A stretch of DNA of 64,000 nt from Pseudomonas asplenii (GTDB lineage Bacteria; Pseudomonadota; Gammaproteobacteria; Pseudomonadales; Pseudomonadaceae): NCBI RefSeq assembly GCF_900105475.1, contig NZ_LT629777.1:6262001-6326000 (forward strand). The letters run 5' to 3'. A model generated the notes under the pieces. That model was not told the origin of the DNA. It was given only the letters and a program-made list of their open reading frames with translations, and ran no database searches. This document shows, in pieces, positions 9,983-17,499 of this stretch (its first letter is position 1; each line of letters opens with the position of its first letter). The position numbers and the translations under genes were made by a program.

Positions 9983-10435
9983 ATGAACAGCACCACTGAC
10001 CACTGCGAAGACCTGCTCCTGGATAACCAGGTGTGCTTTGCCCTGCACTCCACCTCGTTGTTGATGACCAAGGTCTACAAACCCCTGCTCCAGGCGCTGA
10101 ACCTGACCTACCCCCAATATCTGGCGATGATCGTCTTGTGGGAACAGGACCGCCTGACCGTCGGCGAGATCAGTAGCCGACTGCTGACCGATCCCGGCTC
10201 ACTGACCCCGCTGCTCAAGCGACTCGAGGCCGAAGGCTTGCTGAGCCGAACCCGCAGCAAGGAAGACGAGCGCGTGGTCATCATCGAGCTGACCGAGGCC
10301 GGACGGGCCCTGCACGAGCAGGCCCGGAGTATTCCACGCTGCATCCTGGCCGCCGGTGGCGGGTCCATGGAACGCCTGAAGGCCCTGCAGGCCGAACTGC
10401 TCGCCTTGCGCGGGCATCTGCAGGACAGTCTCTAA
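9983..10435 (+). CDS. ohrR: MarR-family organic hydroperoxide sensor-repressor
   Basis: OhrR represses ohr until its reactive Cys is oxidised by organic hydroperoxide. The 150-residue protein keeps the sensing Cys in LDNQVCFALHS (C18) and conserved downstream Tyr residues (KVYKPLL, LTYPQYLAM). The winged helix spans about 50-105 (TVGEISSRLLTDPGSLTPLLKRLE and a wing with KEDERVV). The ATG at 9983 has AAGG upstream. It is the upstream partner of ohr on the same strand, 303 bases away, with candidate operators just before ohr. Confidence 0.94.
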   Translation: MNSTTDHCEDLLLDNQVCFALHSTSLLMTKVYKPLLQALNLTYPQYLAMIVLWEQDRLTVGEISSRLLTDPGSLTPLLKRLEAEGLLSRTRSKEDERVVIIELTEAGRALHEQARSIPRCILAAGGGSMERLKALQAELLALRGHLQDSL

Positions 10436-10738
10436 GGACAACCCGGCTCCCCCGTGAGCCAATGTTCTCGGTGTGGCGAGCGGCCTTGTCAGATCGCCAC
10501 AACCACAATTCCCTCCTGCCGCCCCCGCCGATTACAGCACCAGCACACAAGCCGAGAGCCCTGGCCCCCGCGACAATACCACCCGCAGCAACCCGCTCCC
10601 GGGCAGCCTCAAAAGCCGGCGAGCAATTTTTTTGAATATTTATATTGCGCGCAAAATATTTGCGGTATACATTTAAATCGTACTTACTTAGTGCGCAAAC
10701 ATTTAGCGCAAATCAAACCTGAGATGACGAGGTCCACC
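10436..10738 (+). promoter_or_regulatory. ohr promoter region with inverted-repeat operator candidates
   Basis: No gene in this gap. A REP-family copy lies at 10472-10500. Close to ohr are two inverted repeats: CGCAAA-ATA-TTTGCG (10650-10664) and TGCGC-N9-GCGCA (within 10691-10710). The sequence around them is AT-rich, as for a promoter. They are good candidates for OhrR binding; assignment is inferred from position. Confidence 0.5.
10472..10500. repeat. REP-family sequence, TGTGGCGAGCGG type
   Basis: Matches the other copies at 40384-40412 and 48808-48832: TGTGGCGAGCGG, C or G, CTTGTC, then ATCGCC. Here the central GGG is GGC. Confidence 0.6.
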
Positions 10739-11158
10739 ATGCAAGCTCTCTATACCGCAGTTGCAACCGCCACCGGTGGCCGTGATGGCCGCGCGATTTC
10801 CAGCGACAACATCCTCGACGTGAAACTCGCTACGCCGAAGGAACTCGGCGGGGCTGGCGGCGAAGCCACCAACCCAGAGCAACTGTTCGCCGCCGGCTAC
10901 TCGGCCTGCTTCATCGGCGCACTGAAGTTCGTCGCCAGCCAGAGCAAACGCCAGATCCCCGCTGACGCGTCGATCACTGCCCATGTCGGCATTGGCCAGA
11001 TCCCTGGCGGTTTCGGTCTGGACATCGACCTGCACATCAGCCTGCCAGGTCTGGAACAGGCCGACGCCCAGAGCCTGGTCGATGCCGCCCACCAGGTCTG
11101 CCCGTACTCCAACGCCACCCGTGGCAATGTCGACGTCCGTCTGCACGTAGCCGTCTAA
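10739..11158 (+). CDS. ohr: Organic hydroperoxide resistance peroxidase Ohr
   Basis: Thiol peroxidase that reduces organic hydroperoxides with lipoyl-dependent recycling. The 139-residue protein has the two active Cys, C57 (GYSACFIGAL) and C121 (HQVCPYSNAT), plus the conserved Arg near residue 15 (GGRDGR). GAGG lies 7 to 8 bases before the ATG at 10739; an ATG at 10724 in frame has a poorer site. It is preceded by candidate OhrR operators and followed 27 bases later by a secreted esterase that may share the transcript. Confidence 0.96.
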   Translation: MQALYTAVATATGGRDGRAISSDNILDVKLATPKELGGAGGEATNPEQLFAAGYSACFIGALKFVASQSKRQIPADASITAHVGIGQIPGGFGLDIDLHISLPGLEQADAQSLVDAAHQVCPYSNATRGNVDVRLHVAV

Positions 11159-11185
11159 ACCGAGCCGTCAACCAAGGAGCCGTAC

Positions 11186-12205
11186 ATGAACACTTTCAGC
11201 AAGGTCCTGACCGGTACTCTGCTCGCCCTGTCCATCCAGGGGGCATTCGCCGCCGAAAATACCGGTGTCGAACACAACACCCAGGCATTTCTCGATGCGC
11301 TGAATGCCGGCACCGGCAAACCGATGGAACAGATGACGCCAACCGAGGCCCGCGCCGTACTGTCCGGGGCGCAGTCGGGGGTCAAACTGACCCTGCCACG
11401 CACCGACATCAGCCAGAAGACCATTCAGGTCGACGGCAAGCCACTGAGTCTGACCATCGTCAAGCCGGCCGGGGCCAAGGGCACCTTGCCCGTGTTCATG
11501 TTCTTCCACGGCGGCGGCTGGGTACTGGGCGACTTCCCGACCCACGAGCGACTGGTACGCGACCTGGTGGCGGGTTCCGGCGCGGCGGCGGTGTTCGTCA
11601 ACTACACCCCGTCCCCCGAAGCCCATTACCCGACGGCGATCAACCAGGCTTACGCGGCGACGAAATGGGTTGCCGAGCACGGCAAGGAAATCGGCGTCGA
11701 CGGCAAGCGCCTGGCGGTGGCCGGCAACAGTGTCGGCGGCAACATGGCAGCCGTGGTCAGCCTGATGGCCAAGGACAAGGGCACCCCGGCCATCAAGTTC
11801 CAACTGCTGTTGTGGCCGGTGACCGACGCCAATTTCGACACGGCGTCCTACAACCAGTACGCCGAAGGACACTTCCTCACCAAGAACATGATGAAGTGGT
11901 TCTGGGACAACTACACCACCGATGCCGCGCAGCGCAACGAGATCTACGCTTCGCCGCTGCGGGCCACCACCGCGCAGCTCAAGGGTCTGCCGCCTGCGCT
12001 GATCCAGACTGCCGGCGCCGATGTGCTGCGCGACGAAGGTGAGGCCTATGGTCGCAAGCTGGATGAAGCCGGCGTGCCGGTGACCAGCGTGCGCTACAAC
12101 GGCATGATCCACGACTTCGGCCTGCTCAACGTGGTCAGCCAGGTGCCGGAAGTCCGCTCGGCCCTGTTGCAGGCGTCCGAAGAGCTCAAGCAGCACCTGA
12201 AGTAA
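11186..12205 (+). CDS. Secreted alpha/beta hydrolase, hormone-sensitive-lipase type esterase
   Basis: A 339-residue esterase/lipase-like enzyme with an N-terminal signal peptide (about 1-22, ending AFA). The oxyanion-hole motif HGGGW is at 108-112, the nucleophile elbow GNSVGG at 180-185 (S182), the acid in GADVLRDEG and the catalytic His in MIHDFG near residue 310. This is the GDXG family. AAGGAG precedes the ATG. It lies 27 bases after ohr, so induction by peroxide is possible; P. fluorescens group genomes often pair ohr with such a hydrolase. Substrate unknown. Confidence 0.9.
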   Translation: MNTFSKVLTGTLLALSIQGAFAAENTGVEHNTQAFLDALNAGTGKPMEQMTPTEARAVLSGAQSGVKLTLPRTDISQKTIQVDGKPLSLTIVKPAGAKGTLPVFMFFHGGGWVLGDFPTHERLVRDLVAGSGAAAVFVNYTPSPEAHYPTAINQAYAATKWVAEHGKEIGVDGKRLAVAGNSVGGNMAAVVSLMAKDKGTPAIKFQLLLWPVTDANFDTASYNQYAEGHFLTKNMMKWFWDNYTTDAAQRNEIYASPLRATTAQLKGLPPALIQTAGADVLRDEGEAYGRKLDEAGVPVTSVRYNGMIHDFGLLNVVSQVPEVRSALLQASEELKQHLK

Positions 12206-12244
12206 GCGCGTCCCTGCGCAGGCCTTCGTGATCTCGAGGGCCCA

Positions 12245-12335
12245 TTCGCAGGCAAGCCTGACTCCTGCAGGGTCTGCGGTGTCGTGGAAATTCGACGTCG
12301 ACACCGCCCTTGCAGGAGCCAGGCTTGCCTGCGAA
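12245..12335. repeat. REPIN: two REPs in inverted orientation
   Basis: TTCGCAGGCAAGCCTG (12245-12260) is repeated as its exact complement at 12320-12335. Inner arms continue with a CTCCTGCAGGG / CCCTTGCAGGAG pair and a GGTGTCG / CGACACC pair (12278-12284, 12299-12305). The whole can fold into one long hairpin of about 90 nt. Confidence 0.85.
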
Positions 12336-12373
12336 GCTTTTGGCGATCCCAAACCAGGCCCTGCGAAAAGGCA

Positions 12374-12404
12374 TAAAAAAACCCGGAAAAGTCCGGGTTT
12401 TTTT
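12374..12404. terminator. Bidirectional rho-independent terminator
   Basis: Stem AACCCGGA (12380-12387) / TCCGGGTT (12392-12399), loop AAAG, with an A run to the left and T run to the right. It serves efp on the minus strand and the esterase on the plus strand. Confidence 0.9.
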
Positions 12405-12420
12405 ATGTGACATCGCGCAA

Positions 12421-12990
12421 TTACTTCTTGCTGCGACCCTTGAAGGAGCTGTCACGGGTGTCGATATCGATCCACTCGTCGATTTCGATGAAGTCGGCAA
12501 CCTGAACTTCAGTACCGTTCTTCAGTTTGGCAGGCTTCATGACCTTGCCGGAAGTGTCGCCACGAGCAGAGTTCTCGGTGTAGACAACCTGACGGCTGAT
12601 GGTGGTCGGCAGCTCTACGGAGACCAGGCGGCCTTCGAAGAAAACGGCTTCGCAGACGTCTTCCATGCCTTCTTCGACGAACGGCAGAACGGACTCGATG
12701 TCCTCGGCGTTCAGTTCGTACATGGTGTAGTCAGAGGTATCCATGAACGTGTAGGAGTCACCGCTGATGAAGGACAGGGTGGCTTCCTTGCGATCCAGGA
12801 TCACGTCGTCCAGCTTGTCGTCTGCACCGTAGACGGTTTCGGTCTTGTAACCGGTCAGCAGGTTCTTCAGCTTGGTCTTCATGATCGCGCTGTTACGACC
12901 AGACTTGGTGAACTCGGTTTTCTGGACCAGCCAAGGATCGTTGTCGATACGCAGCACGGTACCGGGTTTCAGTTCTTTACCAGTTTTCAT
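12421..12990 (-). CDS. efp: Translation elongation factor P
   Basis: EF-P relieves ribosome stalling at polyproline. The 189-residue protein is standard length with three beta-barrel domains. The modified loop is KSGRNSA with Arg32 at the tip, the residue that EarP rhamnosylates in Pseudomonas, in place of the lysine of E. coli. The EF-P C-terminal domain includes [16 protein letters not shown] and [14 protein letters not shown]. The ATG at 12990 has a weak SD. The modifying enzyme gene earP is immediately upstream on the same strand, 48 bases away. Confidence 0.98.
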   Translation of the reverse strand: MKTGKELKPGTVLRIDNDPWLVQKTEFTKSGRNSAIMKTKLKNLLTGYKTETVYGADDKLDDVILDRKEATLSFISGDSYTFMDTSDYTMYELNAEDIESVLPFVEEGMEDVCEAVFFEGRLVSVELPTTISRQVVYTENSARGDTSGKVMKPAKLKNGTEVQVADFIEIDEWIDIDTRDSSFKGRSKK

Positions 12991-13038
12991 TGCGAATATC
13001 CGAATTTGGATGAGATGTACAAAAATCTAGGCCGCATA

Positions 13039-14172
13039 TCATATCGAACTTTGCTGAAACTGTACCAGCGCTGTCGACAAGTCGACCTGCGAGCCCTGCT
13101 CCCGGCACCAGCGCTCGGCGTGCGTGTTCAACTCCTGTTCGTGACGCAATACCGCCGCCCAGACCGGTCCGATATCGCCCGCGCAGTTCCAGGCCCGCCA
13201 CCAGCCGCTGAACGCCTCCCGGGCAGATTCCGACAGACCACGGGTATAAAGCACGAGAAACGCCTCCAGCTTGTCCAGGTGGACATCCTCCTCCTGCCGA
13301 TAGATATGCCAGAGGAACGGCCGGCCGGCCCACTGCGCCCGAATGAACGAGTCTTCACCGCGTATGGCGTTGAAGTCGCAACTCCACAGCAGACGGTCGT
13401 AGTCCTGCTGGGAGACAAACGGCAGAACCTGCACTGTCAGCGCATCACGCACCTGGCAATCGCCGACGTCGAGGGCCGAAACCCCCAGCCAGTCGCGAAC
13501 ATCAGCCAGCACCCGACCTTCCGGCACCAGCAGCCGGGTCGGCCGAGTATCGGCCGCCAAGGCATCAAGCCAACCGGCCACAGCCGGATTCTCGTAGGCG
13601 AACAGTGAGATCAACCGCTCATCGCGAGTAGGCTCGACGCCCAACCCATGCAGGAAATCCCGGCGTGCCTGCGGATCGGCCTGAAACGCCCGACGCTGCT
13701 CCAGCAACCCGGCCTCGCGCAGCAGGCCCCCGGTACCCGGAACGAAGCCGGGGAAAAAGAAGAACTTCTGCACCTGCTTGTACTTGACCGACGGCAGGCC
13801 GTGGCAGCCGACGATCCAGTCCTCGGCACTCAGGTAATCCAGGTTGAGCCACAAGGGACGGTTCTGGCGCGCAGCCATCGCCTCCAGGTATTCGGCGGGC
13901 AACTGACAGGCAAACGCCGCGATCACCACATCGGCCGCCGCCACCGGCTGCCAGTCGCCCGACCAGCGGCGCACATCGACACCCTGCTGCATCTGCTGCG
14001 CGCAATCGCTATCGAGTTCCGGGCACAGACGCTCGAACGAGCGCAGATCGTCGACCCACAGGCGTACCGCCAATCCGTGTTCCGCCACCAGTTGTCGGGC
14101 CAGGCGCCAGGTCACGCCGATATCGCCATAGTTGTCGACGACGGTGCAGAAAATATCCCAGTTGGCCGGCAT
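13039..14172 (-). CDS. earP: EF-P arginine rhamnosyltransferase EarP
   Basis: Transfers rhamnose from dTDP-rhamnose to Arg32 of EF-P. The 377-residue GT-B type protein begins MPANWDIFCTVVDNYGDIGV; D13 and D17 correspond to the catalytic aspartates described for P. putida EarP. The nucleotide-sugar region reads CDFNAIRGEDSFIRAQWAGRPF and HIYRQEEDVHLDK. The ATG at 14172 has GGAG 9 bases upstream; longer in-frame extension is not supported. It forms the usual earP-efp order and is divergent from the small membrane protein at 14298. Confidence 0.96.
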   Translation of the reverse strand: MPANWDIFCTVVDNYGDIGVTWRLARQLVAEHGLAVRLWVDDLRSFERLCPELDSDCAQQMQQGVDVRRWSGDWQPVAAADVVIAAFACQLPAEYLEAMAARQNRPLWLNLDYLSAEDWIVGCHGLPSVKYKQVQKFFFFPGFVPGTGGLLREAGLLEQRRAFQADPQARRDFLHGLGVEPTRDERLISLFAYENPAVAGWLDALAADTRPTRLLVPEGRVLADVRDWLGVSALDVGDCQVRDALTVQVLPFVSQQDYDRLLWSCDFNAIRGEDSFIRAQWAGRPFLWHIYRQEEDVHLDKLEAFLVLYTRGLSESAREAFSGWWRAWNCAGDIGPVWAAVLRHEQELNTHAERWCREQGSQVDLSTALVQFQQSSI

Positions 14173-14297
14173 GCACGGGCTCCGTTTGGCAAAGGCGTCG
14201 ATTGTCCGCGCAAATCCCCCTGCGCAGAAGAGCCCACGTCGATTAATCTTCATGGGACAATTGCATCCTGCACCGACCCAACCGCCAGGAGCCCGCC

Positions 14298-14723
14298 ATG
14301 GCTTATCGCCCACAACCGCAGCGCCGCTTGTATGTCACGCTCAACCCACTGCAACTGACCGGCTGCATCGCCCTGGGCATCTGGCTCGGTTTCGTTGCAC
14401 TAGCCCTCACCGCCTGGCTGTTGGCGCGGGTGTTCGTGGCCCAGCCACTGGCGCCGCTGGCCGATGCCGCCCGGCAGTTGAGCCAACCCAAAGCCGCCGC
14501 CATCCCTGCCGCCCCCGCCGCAGCACAGGCCCCAAGCGACTCGACGCAGATGTTCGAACAGTACAAGGACAACCTGCGCAAGAACGAAGAGCAGCAGCGC
14601 CTGGAACAGGCCCGCAACAGCTATCGCAACCTGTCCAACCCCAAGTGCCAGTTCTGGCTGCAGCAGGACCAGACTGCCCCTAGCGACAAGAGCCGGGCCA
14701 ACGTCCTGCAGTTCTGCAATTGA
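14298..14723 (+). CDS. Small single-pass membrane protein, function unknown
   Basis: Unrecognised 141-residue protein. Residues 1-20 are polar and basic. One hydrophobic helix follows (about 21-48, GCIALGIWLGFVALALTAWLLARVFV written here in pieces: GCIALGIWLG, FVALALTAWL). After it come a Pro/Ala-rich linker (AAAIPAAPAAAQAP) and a charged, probably coiled segment rich in Glu/Gln/Arg (QYKDNLRKNEEQQRLEQA). Two Cys lie near the C-terminus (NPKCQFW and LQFCN). The ATG has GGAG 7 to 8 bases before it. Its stop overlaps or abuts the next gene, so the two are probably cotranscribed. Confidence 0.8.
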   Translation: MAYRPQPQRRLYVTLNPLQLTGCIALGIWLGFVALALTAWLLARVFVAQPLAPLADAARQLSQPKAAAIPAAPAAAQAPSDSTQMFEQYKDNLRKNEEQQRLEQARNSYRNLSNPKCQFWLQQDQTAPSDKSRANVLQFCN

Positions 14724-14737
14724 ACGGACTGGCCAGC

Positions 14738-15220
14738 GTGGACAAGCAGGCGCTACATCAGCGGATCATCGATACCCTGGCGGTCAATCTGGATGTCCTG
14801 CAGCGGGCTGCGCAAACCGCCTACGAGGCGGCGACGCATGAAGAGAATGTCGCCGAGAACAAATACGACACACTCGGGCTGGAAGCTTCCTACCTGGCGA
14901 CCGGCCAGGCACGGCGTACCGAGGAAATCCGCCAGGCGCTCAAAGCCTGCCGGGAACTGCCGTTGCGCCCCTATGACGAAGCGGCCGGCATCCAGCTCGG
15001 CGCCCTGCTGACCCTCGAAGCCGAGAACGGCAGCGAACAGCAACTGTTCCTGGCGCCGGATGCCGCCGGTTTGAAGGTGGAATGGCAGGCAGGTTCGATC
15101 ACCGTGATCAGCCCGCGTTCGCCGCTGGGCCAAGCCCTGCTGGGCAAACTCGAGGGCGACGAGGTGCAGATCGCCGTGGCGGGCGTGCGCCAGCGCTACT
15201 GGGTGACCGGCGTCAATTGA
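14738..15220 (+). CDS. GreA/GreB C-terminal-domain protein (Rnk/Gre-like)
   Basis: About 160 residues. The N-terminal half is helical (LHQRIIDTLAVNLDVLQRAAQTAYEA in pieces) and the C-terminal half carries the GreA/B-type domain that docks in the RNA polymerase secondary channel region. ITVISPRSPLGQALLGKLEGDEV matches the Gre SPLGRALLGKxxGDEV block. It lacks the full Gre coiled-coil tip, so cleavage stimulation cannot be assumed. Start is uncertain: GTG at 14738 begins VDKQALHQR; TTG at 14720 would overlap the upstream stop. Neither has a good SD. Translational coupling with the membrane protein is likely. Confidence 0.78.
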   Translation: MDKQALHQRIIDTLAVNLDVLQRAAQTAYEAATHEENVAENKYDTLGLEASYLATGQARRTEEIRQALKACRELPLRPYDEAAGIQLGALLTLEAENGSEQQLFLAPDAAGLKVEWQAGSITVISPRSPLGQALLGKLEGDEVQIAVAGVRQRYWVTGVN

Positions 15221-15229
15221 GCCACCACG

Positions 15230-15484
15230 TTACTTGGCGGCCGCCATCAGGCGGTTGACCTCACTGCGCACCATGCTGGTGTACTCCGGCGGCGACAGGG
15301 TGTCGAGTTCGGCACGCACCCATTCCGCCCACTTGCCCTTGCGCTTGGCGCGCTCGCCGAACAGCCGCGCGGCCTCGCCCTTGGCCTTGCCCAGGTTACT
15401 CTGCCAGAGCTCGAACAAACGGGATTTCTCATCCTCGATGGCGGCCCGCTCGGCCAGGGACTTGTTAGCCAGATTGAAGCTCAT
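15230..15484 (-). CDS. Small conserved-looking hypothetical protein
   Basis: Unrecognised 84-residue, charged, probably all-helical cytosolic protein starting MSFNLANKSLAERAAIEDEK and rich in Lys, Arg, Glu and Ala. No Cys, no signal peptide. It is convergent with the Gre-like gene and divergent from the ElaB/YqjD-like gene. The ATG at 15484 has AGGA about 8 bases upstream. Typical GC3 supports a real gene. Confidence 0.75.
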   Translation of the reverse strand: MSFNLANKSLAERAAIEDEKSRLFELWQSNLGKAKGEAARLFGERAKRKGKWAEWVRAELDTLSPPEYTSMVRSEVNRLMAAAK

Positions 15485-15651
15485 TGGAAAATCCTGCGGT
15501 GCAAATAGAGCCGTATCTTACACTGTCGCTAGCAACATCTGACCGGGGATTTTTCGCTCGAGTCGAACGTCGTGGGAAAAATTTGCAACTTTCCCCGTCC
15601 CGCTCGACTCCCATTCTCAAGCACCTCATTCACTTGCAAAGGAATATTGTC

Positions 15652-15972
15652 ATGGCCCGTAAATCCGCCGTACAAGCCGCCGAGGATCAGATCAAGGACC
15701 AGGCCTTCAGCGAGTTGCAATCGCTGATCCAGGAGTCGGAAAAACTGCTCAAGGACAGCGCTTCGCTGGTCGGCGAGGAAGGCGAGAGCCTGCGCGCCCA
15801 GGTCAGCCAGAAACTCAAGCAGGCGCTGGATTCGGTCACCCACGTGCGCGAAAGCACCCGCCCGGTGGTCGAAGCCACCGAGACCTACATCGGCGGGCAC
15901 CCCTGGCAGACCGTGGCGATCTCCGCCGGGTTCGGCCTGGTGGTTGGCCTGCTGCTGGGCCGCCGCCCCTGA
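15652..15972 (+). CDS. ElaB/YqjD-type membrane-anchored ribosome-binding protein (DUF883)
   Basis: A 106-residue protein with a long amphipathic helix (1-80, with many Gln/Glu/Lys) and a short C-terminal membrane anchor, ISAGFGLVVGLLLGRRP, the hallmark of the DUF883 family. E. coli relatives are RpoS-dependent, bind ribosomes and sit in the inner membrane. The ATG at 15652 has GGA 8 bases upstream. The open frame continues back to 15484 without homology; I reject that extension. The upstream 160 bases should hold its promoter. Confidence 0.88.
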   Translation: MARKSAVQAAEDQIKDQAFSELQSLIQESEKLLKDSASLVGEEGESLRAQVSQKLKQALDSVTHVRESTRPVVEATETYIGGHPWQTVAISAGFGLVVGLLLGRRP

Positions 15973-16002
15973 CCGACTGCCCCGCCTCACCGCCGAGCTG
16001 GC

Positions 16003-17031
16003 CTATTGACCGGCCAGCTCGCGCAACTGCTGCAACTCCTCGATCGACAATTCAATGCCACGAGCCAGCGAAATGGCTCGTTGGCGGTGCCGCCGATCAC
16101 CCGGCAAGCGCTGCAAACCCACGCCCTGCATCTGGCTGACCAGAAACTGACTGCGCTCGGCGAAGTCCTGCCCGGCCGACCGTGCGGGGTCGATGAGGAT
16201 AATCAGTTGTCCGGTCCATGGCGTTTTCGCGCCGGGATGCTGCGACCAGTCGAACTCGAAAGAGAAGTTGCCCCCGGTCAGCGCCGCCGCCAGCAGCTCG
16301 ACCATCATCGACAGAGCCGAGCCCTTGTGCCCACCGAACGGCAGCAGCGCGCCGCCGTCCAGGACCGCCTTGGGGTCACAGGTCGGGCGCCCTTCACGAT
16401 CCACCCCCATACCTGCCGGTAACTGCTCGCCCTTGCGTGCGGCGATCTGCACGTCGCCGTGGGCGATAGCGCTGGTAGCCAGGTCGAACACGATCGGTTC
16501 CGCGCCCGCCCGGGGCGCAGCGAAGGCAATCGGGTTGGTGCCGAACAACGGCCGTTCGGCGCCATGGGGCACCACGCAGGTCATCGAATTGACCACGCTC
16601 AGCGCCACCAGGCCTTCGTGGGCGAACGGCTCGACATCCGGCCAGAGCGCCGCGAAATGATGGGAGTTACGAATCGCCAGCAGTGCAATCCCGGCGCTGC
16701 GGACCTTTTCCAACAATAGCTCGCGCGCTGCGGCCAAGGCCGGTTGGGCGAAACCATTGGCGGCATCGACCCGCACGAACCCGGGAGCGACGTCCTCCAC
16801 CACCGGCACGGCGTGGCCATCGACCCAGCCGCTGGCCAGTGTCGAAACATAACCGGGGATGCGGAACACCCCGTGGCTATGGGCACCGTCGCGCTCGGCA
16901 GCGGCACAGTTCTCGGCCAGCACCTGCGCAACCGGAGCCGAAGTGCCGTGGCGCTGGAAAACCTGCTGTAACAGCACAACCAGATCAGCGTAGGCAATGT
17001 GTTGAGTAGCCGTATCGCAAGGTGCAGACAT
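16003..17031 (-). CDS. dpkA: Delta1-piperideine-2-carboxylate / pyrroline-2-carboxylate reductase
   Basis: NADPH-dependent imine reductase of the malate/L-lactate dehydrogenase (LDH2) superfamily that acts in D-lysine and D-proline catabolism. The 342-residue protein contains RDGAHSHGVFRIPGY, the catalytic-His region AIRNSHHFAALWPD, VVPHGAERPLFGTNPIAFA and PFGGHKGSALSMMVELLA, all matching characterised Pseudomonas DpkA as I remember it. Divergent from the NCS1 transporter with 468 bases between; a role in the same catabolic process is possible but unproven. Confidence 0.88.
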   Translation of the reverse strand: MSAPCDTATQHIAYADLVVLLQQVFQRHGTSAPVAQVLAENCAAAERDGAHSHGVFRIPGYVSTLASGWVDGHAVPVVEDVAPGFVRVDAANGFAQPALAAARELLLEKVRSAGIALLAIRNSHHFAALWPDVEPFAHEGLVALSVVNSMTCVVPHGAERPLFGTNPIAFAAPRAGAEPIVFDLATSAIAHGDVQIAARKGEQLPAGMGVDREGRPTCDPKAVLDGGALLPFGGHKGSALSMMVELLAAALTGGNFSFEFDWSQHPGAKTPWTGQLIILIDPARSAGQDFAERSQFLVSQMQGVGLQRLPGDRRHRQRAISLARGIELSIEELQQLRELAGQ

Positions 17032-17499
17032 CCAAGACTCCGATTCCGATGGTTTTTATGGGGAGAACGAGAGAACGCGGTACATGGGCAGGCATCGGCA
17101 CTATCGAACGGCTAACGTGAGGCTGTCAATTGAGACAAAACTGTACACATAGCTGTAACCATAAGTGCCACATCGATGTGCACACTAATTCTGCGCGCAC
17201 CACAAAGTGACAGCCCCTTGTCAGAGCGATGCGAGCTAAAACCCATCAGCGCTAAATGGCTCAATAAAATTACTGTTCGACTGGTCAACTTATATTTCTT
17301 TTATTTCATAAAGTTATCTATAGAAATAGAAGAAACCGAAATTAGCAGAGTATTTTATAGATCAAAAACTGGCACAGAACTGGCTTAGCTCGACAGTAAA
17401 CTTGTATACAAATTATCAAACAACCCATATACAAAAAGCTGACCGAGCGCTGCCCCGTTACTCCGAGGGGGCTCAGCCCGGGGCCAGGAGCCAGCCGGA
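17032..17499. promoter_or_regulatory. Large AT-rich divergent regulatory region
   Basis: 468 bases between dpkA and the NCS1 transporter, clearly more AT-rich than the surroundings, especially 17270-17360. No convincing gene: a 70-codon frame at 17176-17388 lacks an SD and coding bias. Near the transporter, TTGTATACAA (17402-17411) is a 10-bp perfect palindrome, and a second TATACAA half-site follows at 17428-17434, 26 bp centre to centre. Two further elements, TGTACA (17141-17146) and ATCGATGTGCAC, lie on the dpkA side. These suggest a GntR- or LysR-like regulator whose gene is not adjacent. Confidence 0.5.

Noticed and set aside
17176..17388. 70-codon plus-strand frame in the AT-rich region before the NCS1 transporter
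   Set aside because: No ribosome binding site, no GC3 bias, and no plausible domain; better read as regulatory DNA.
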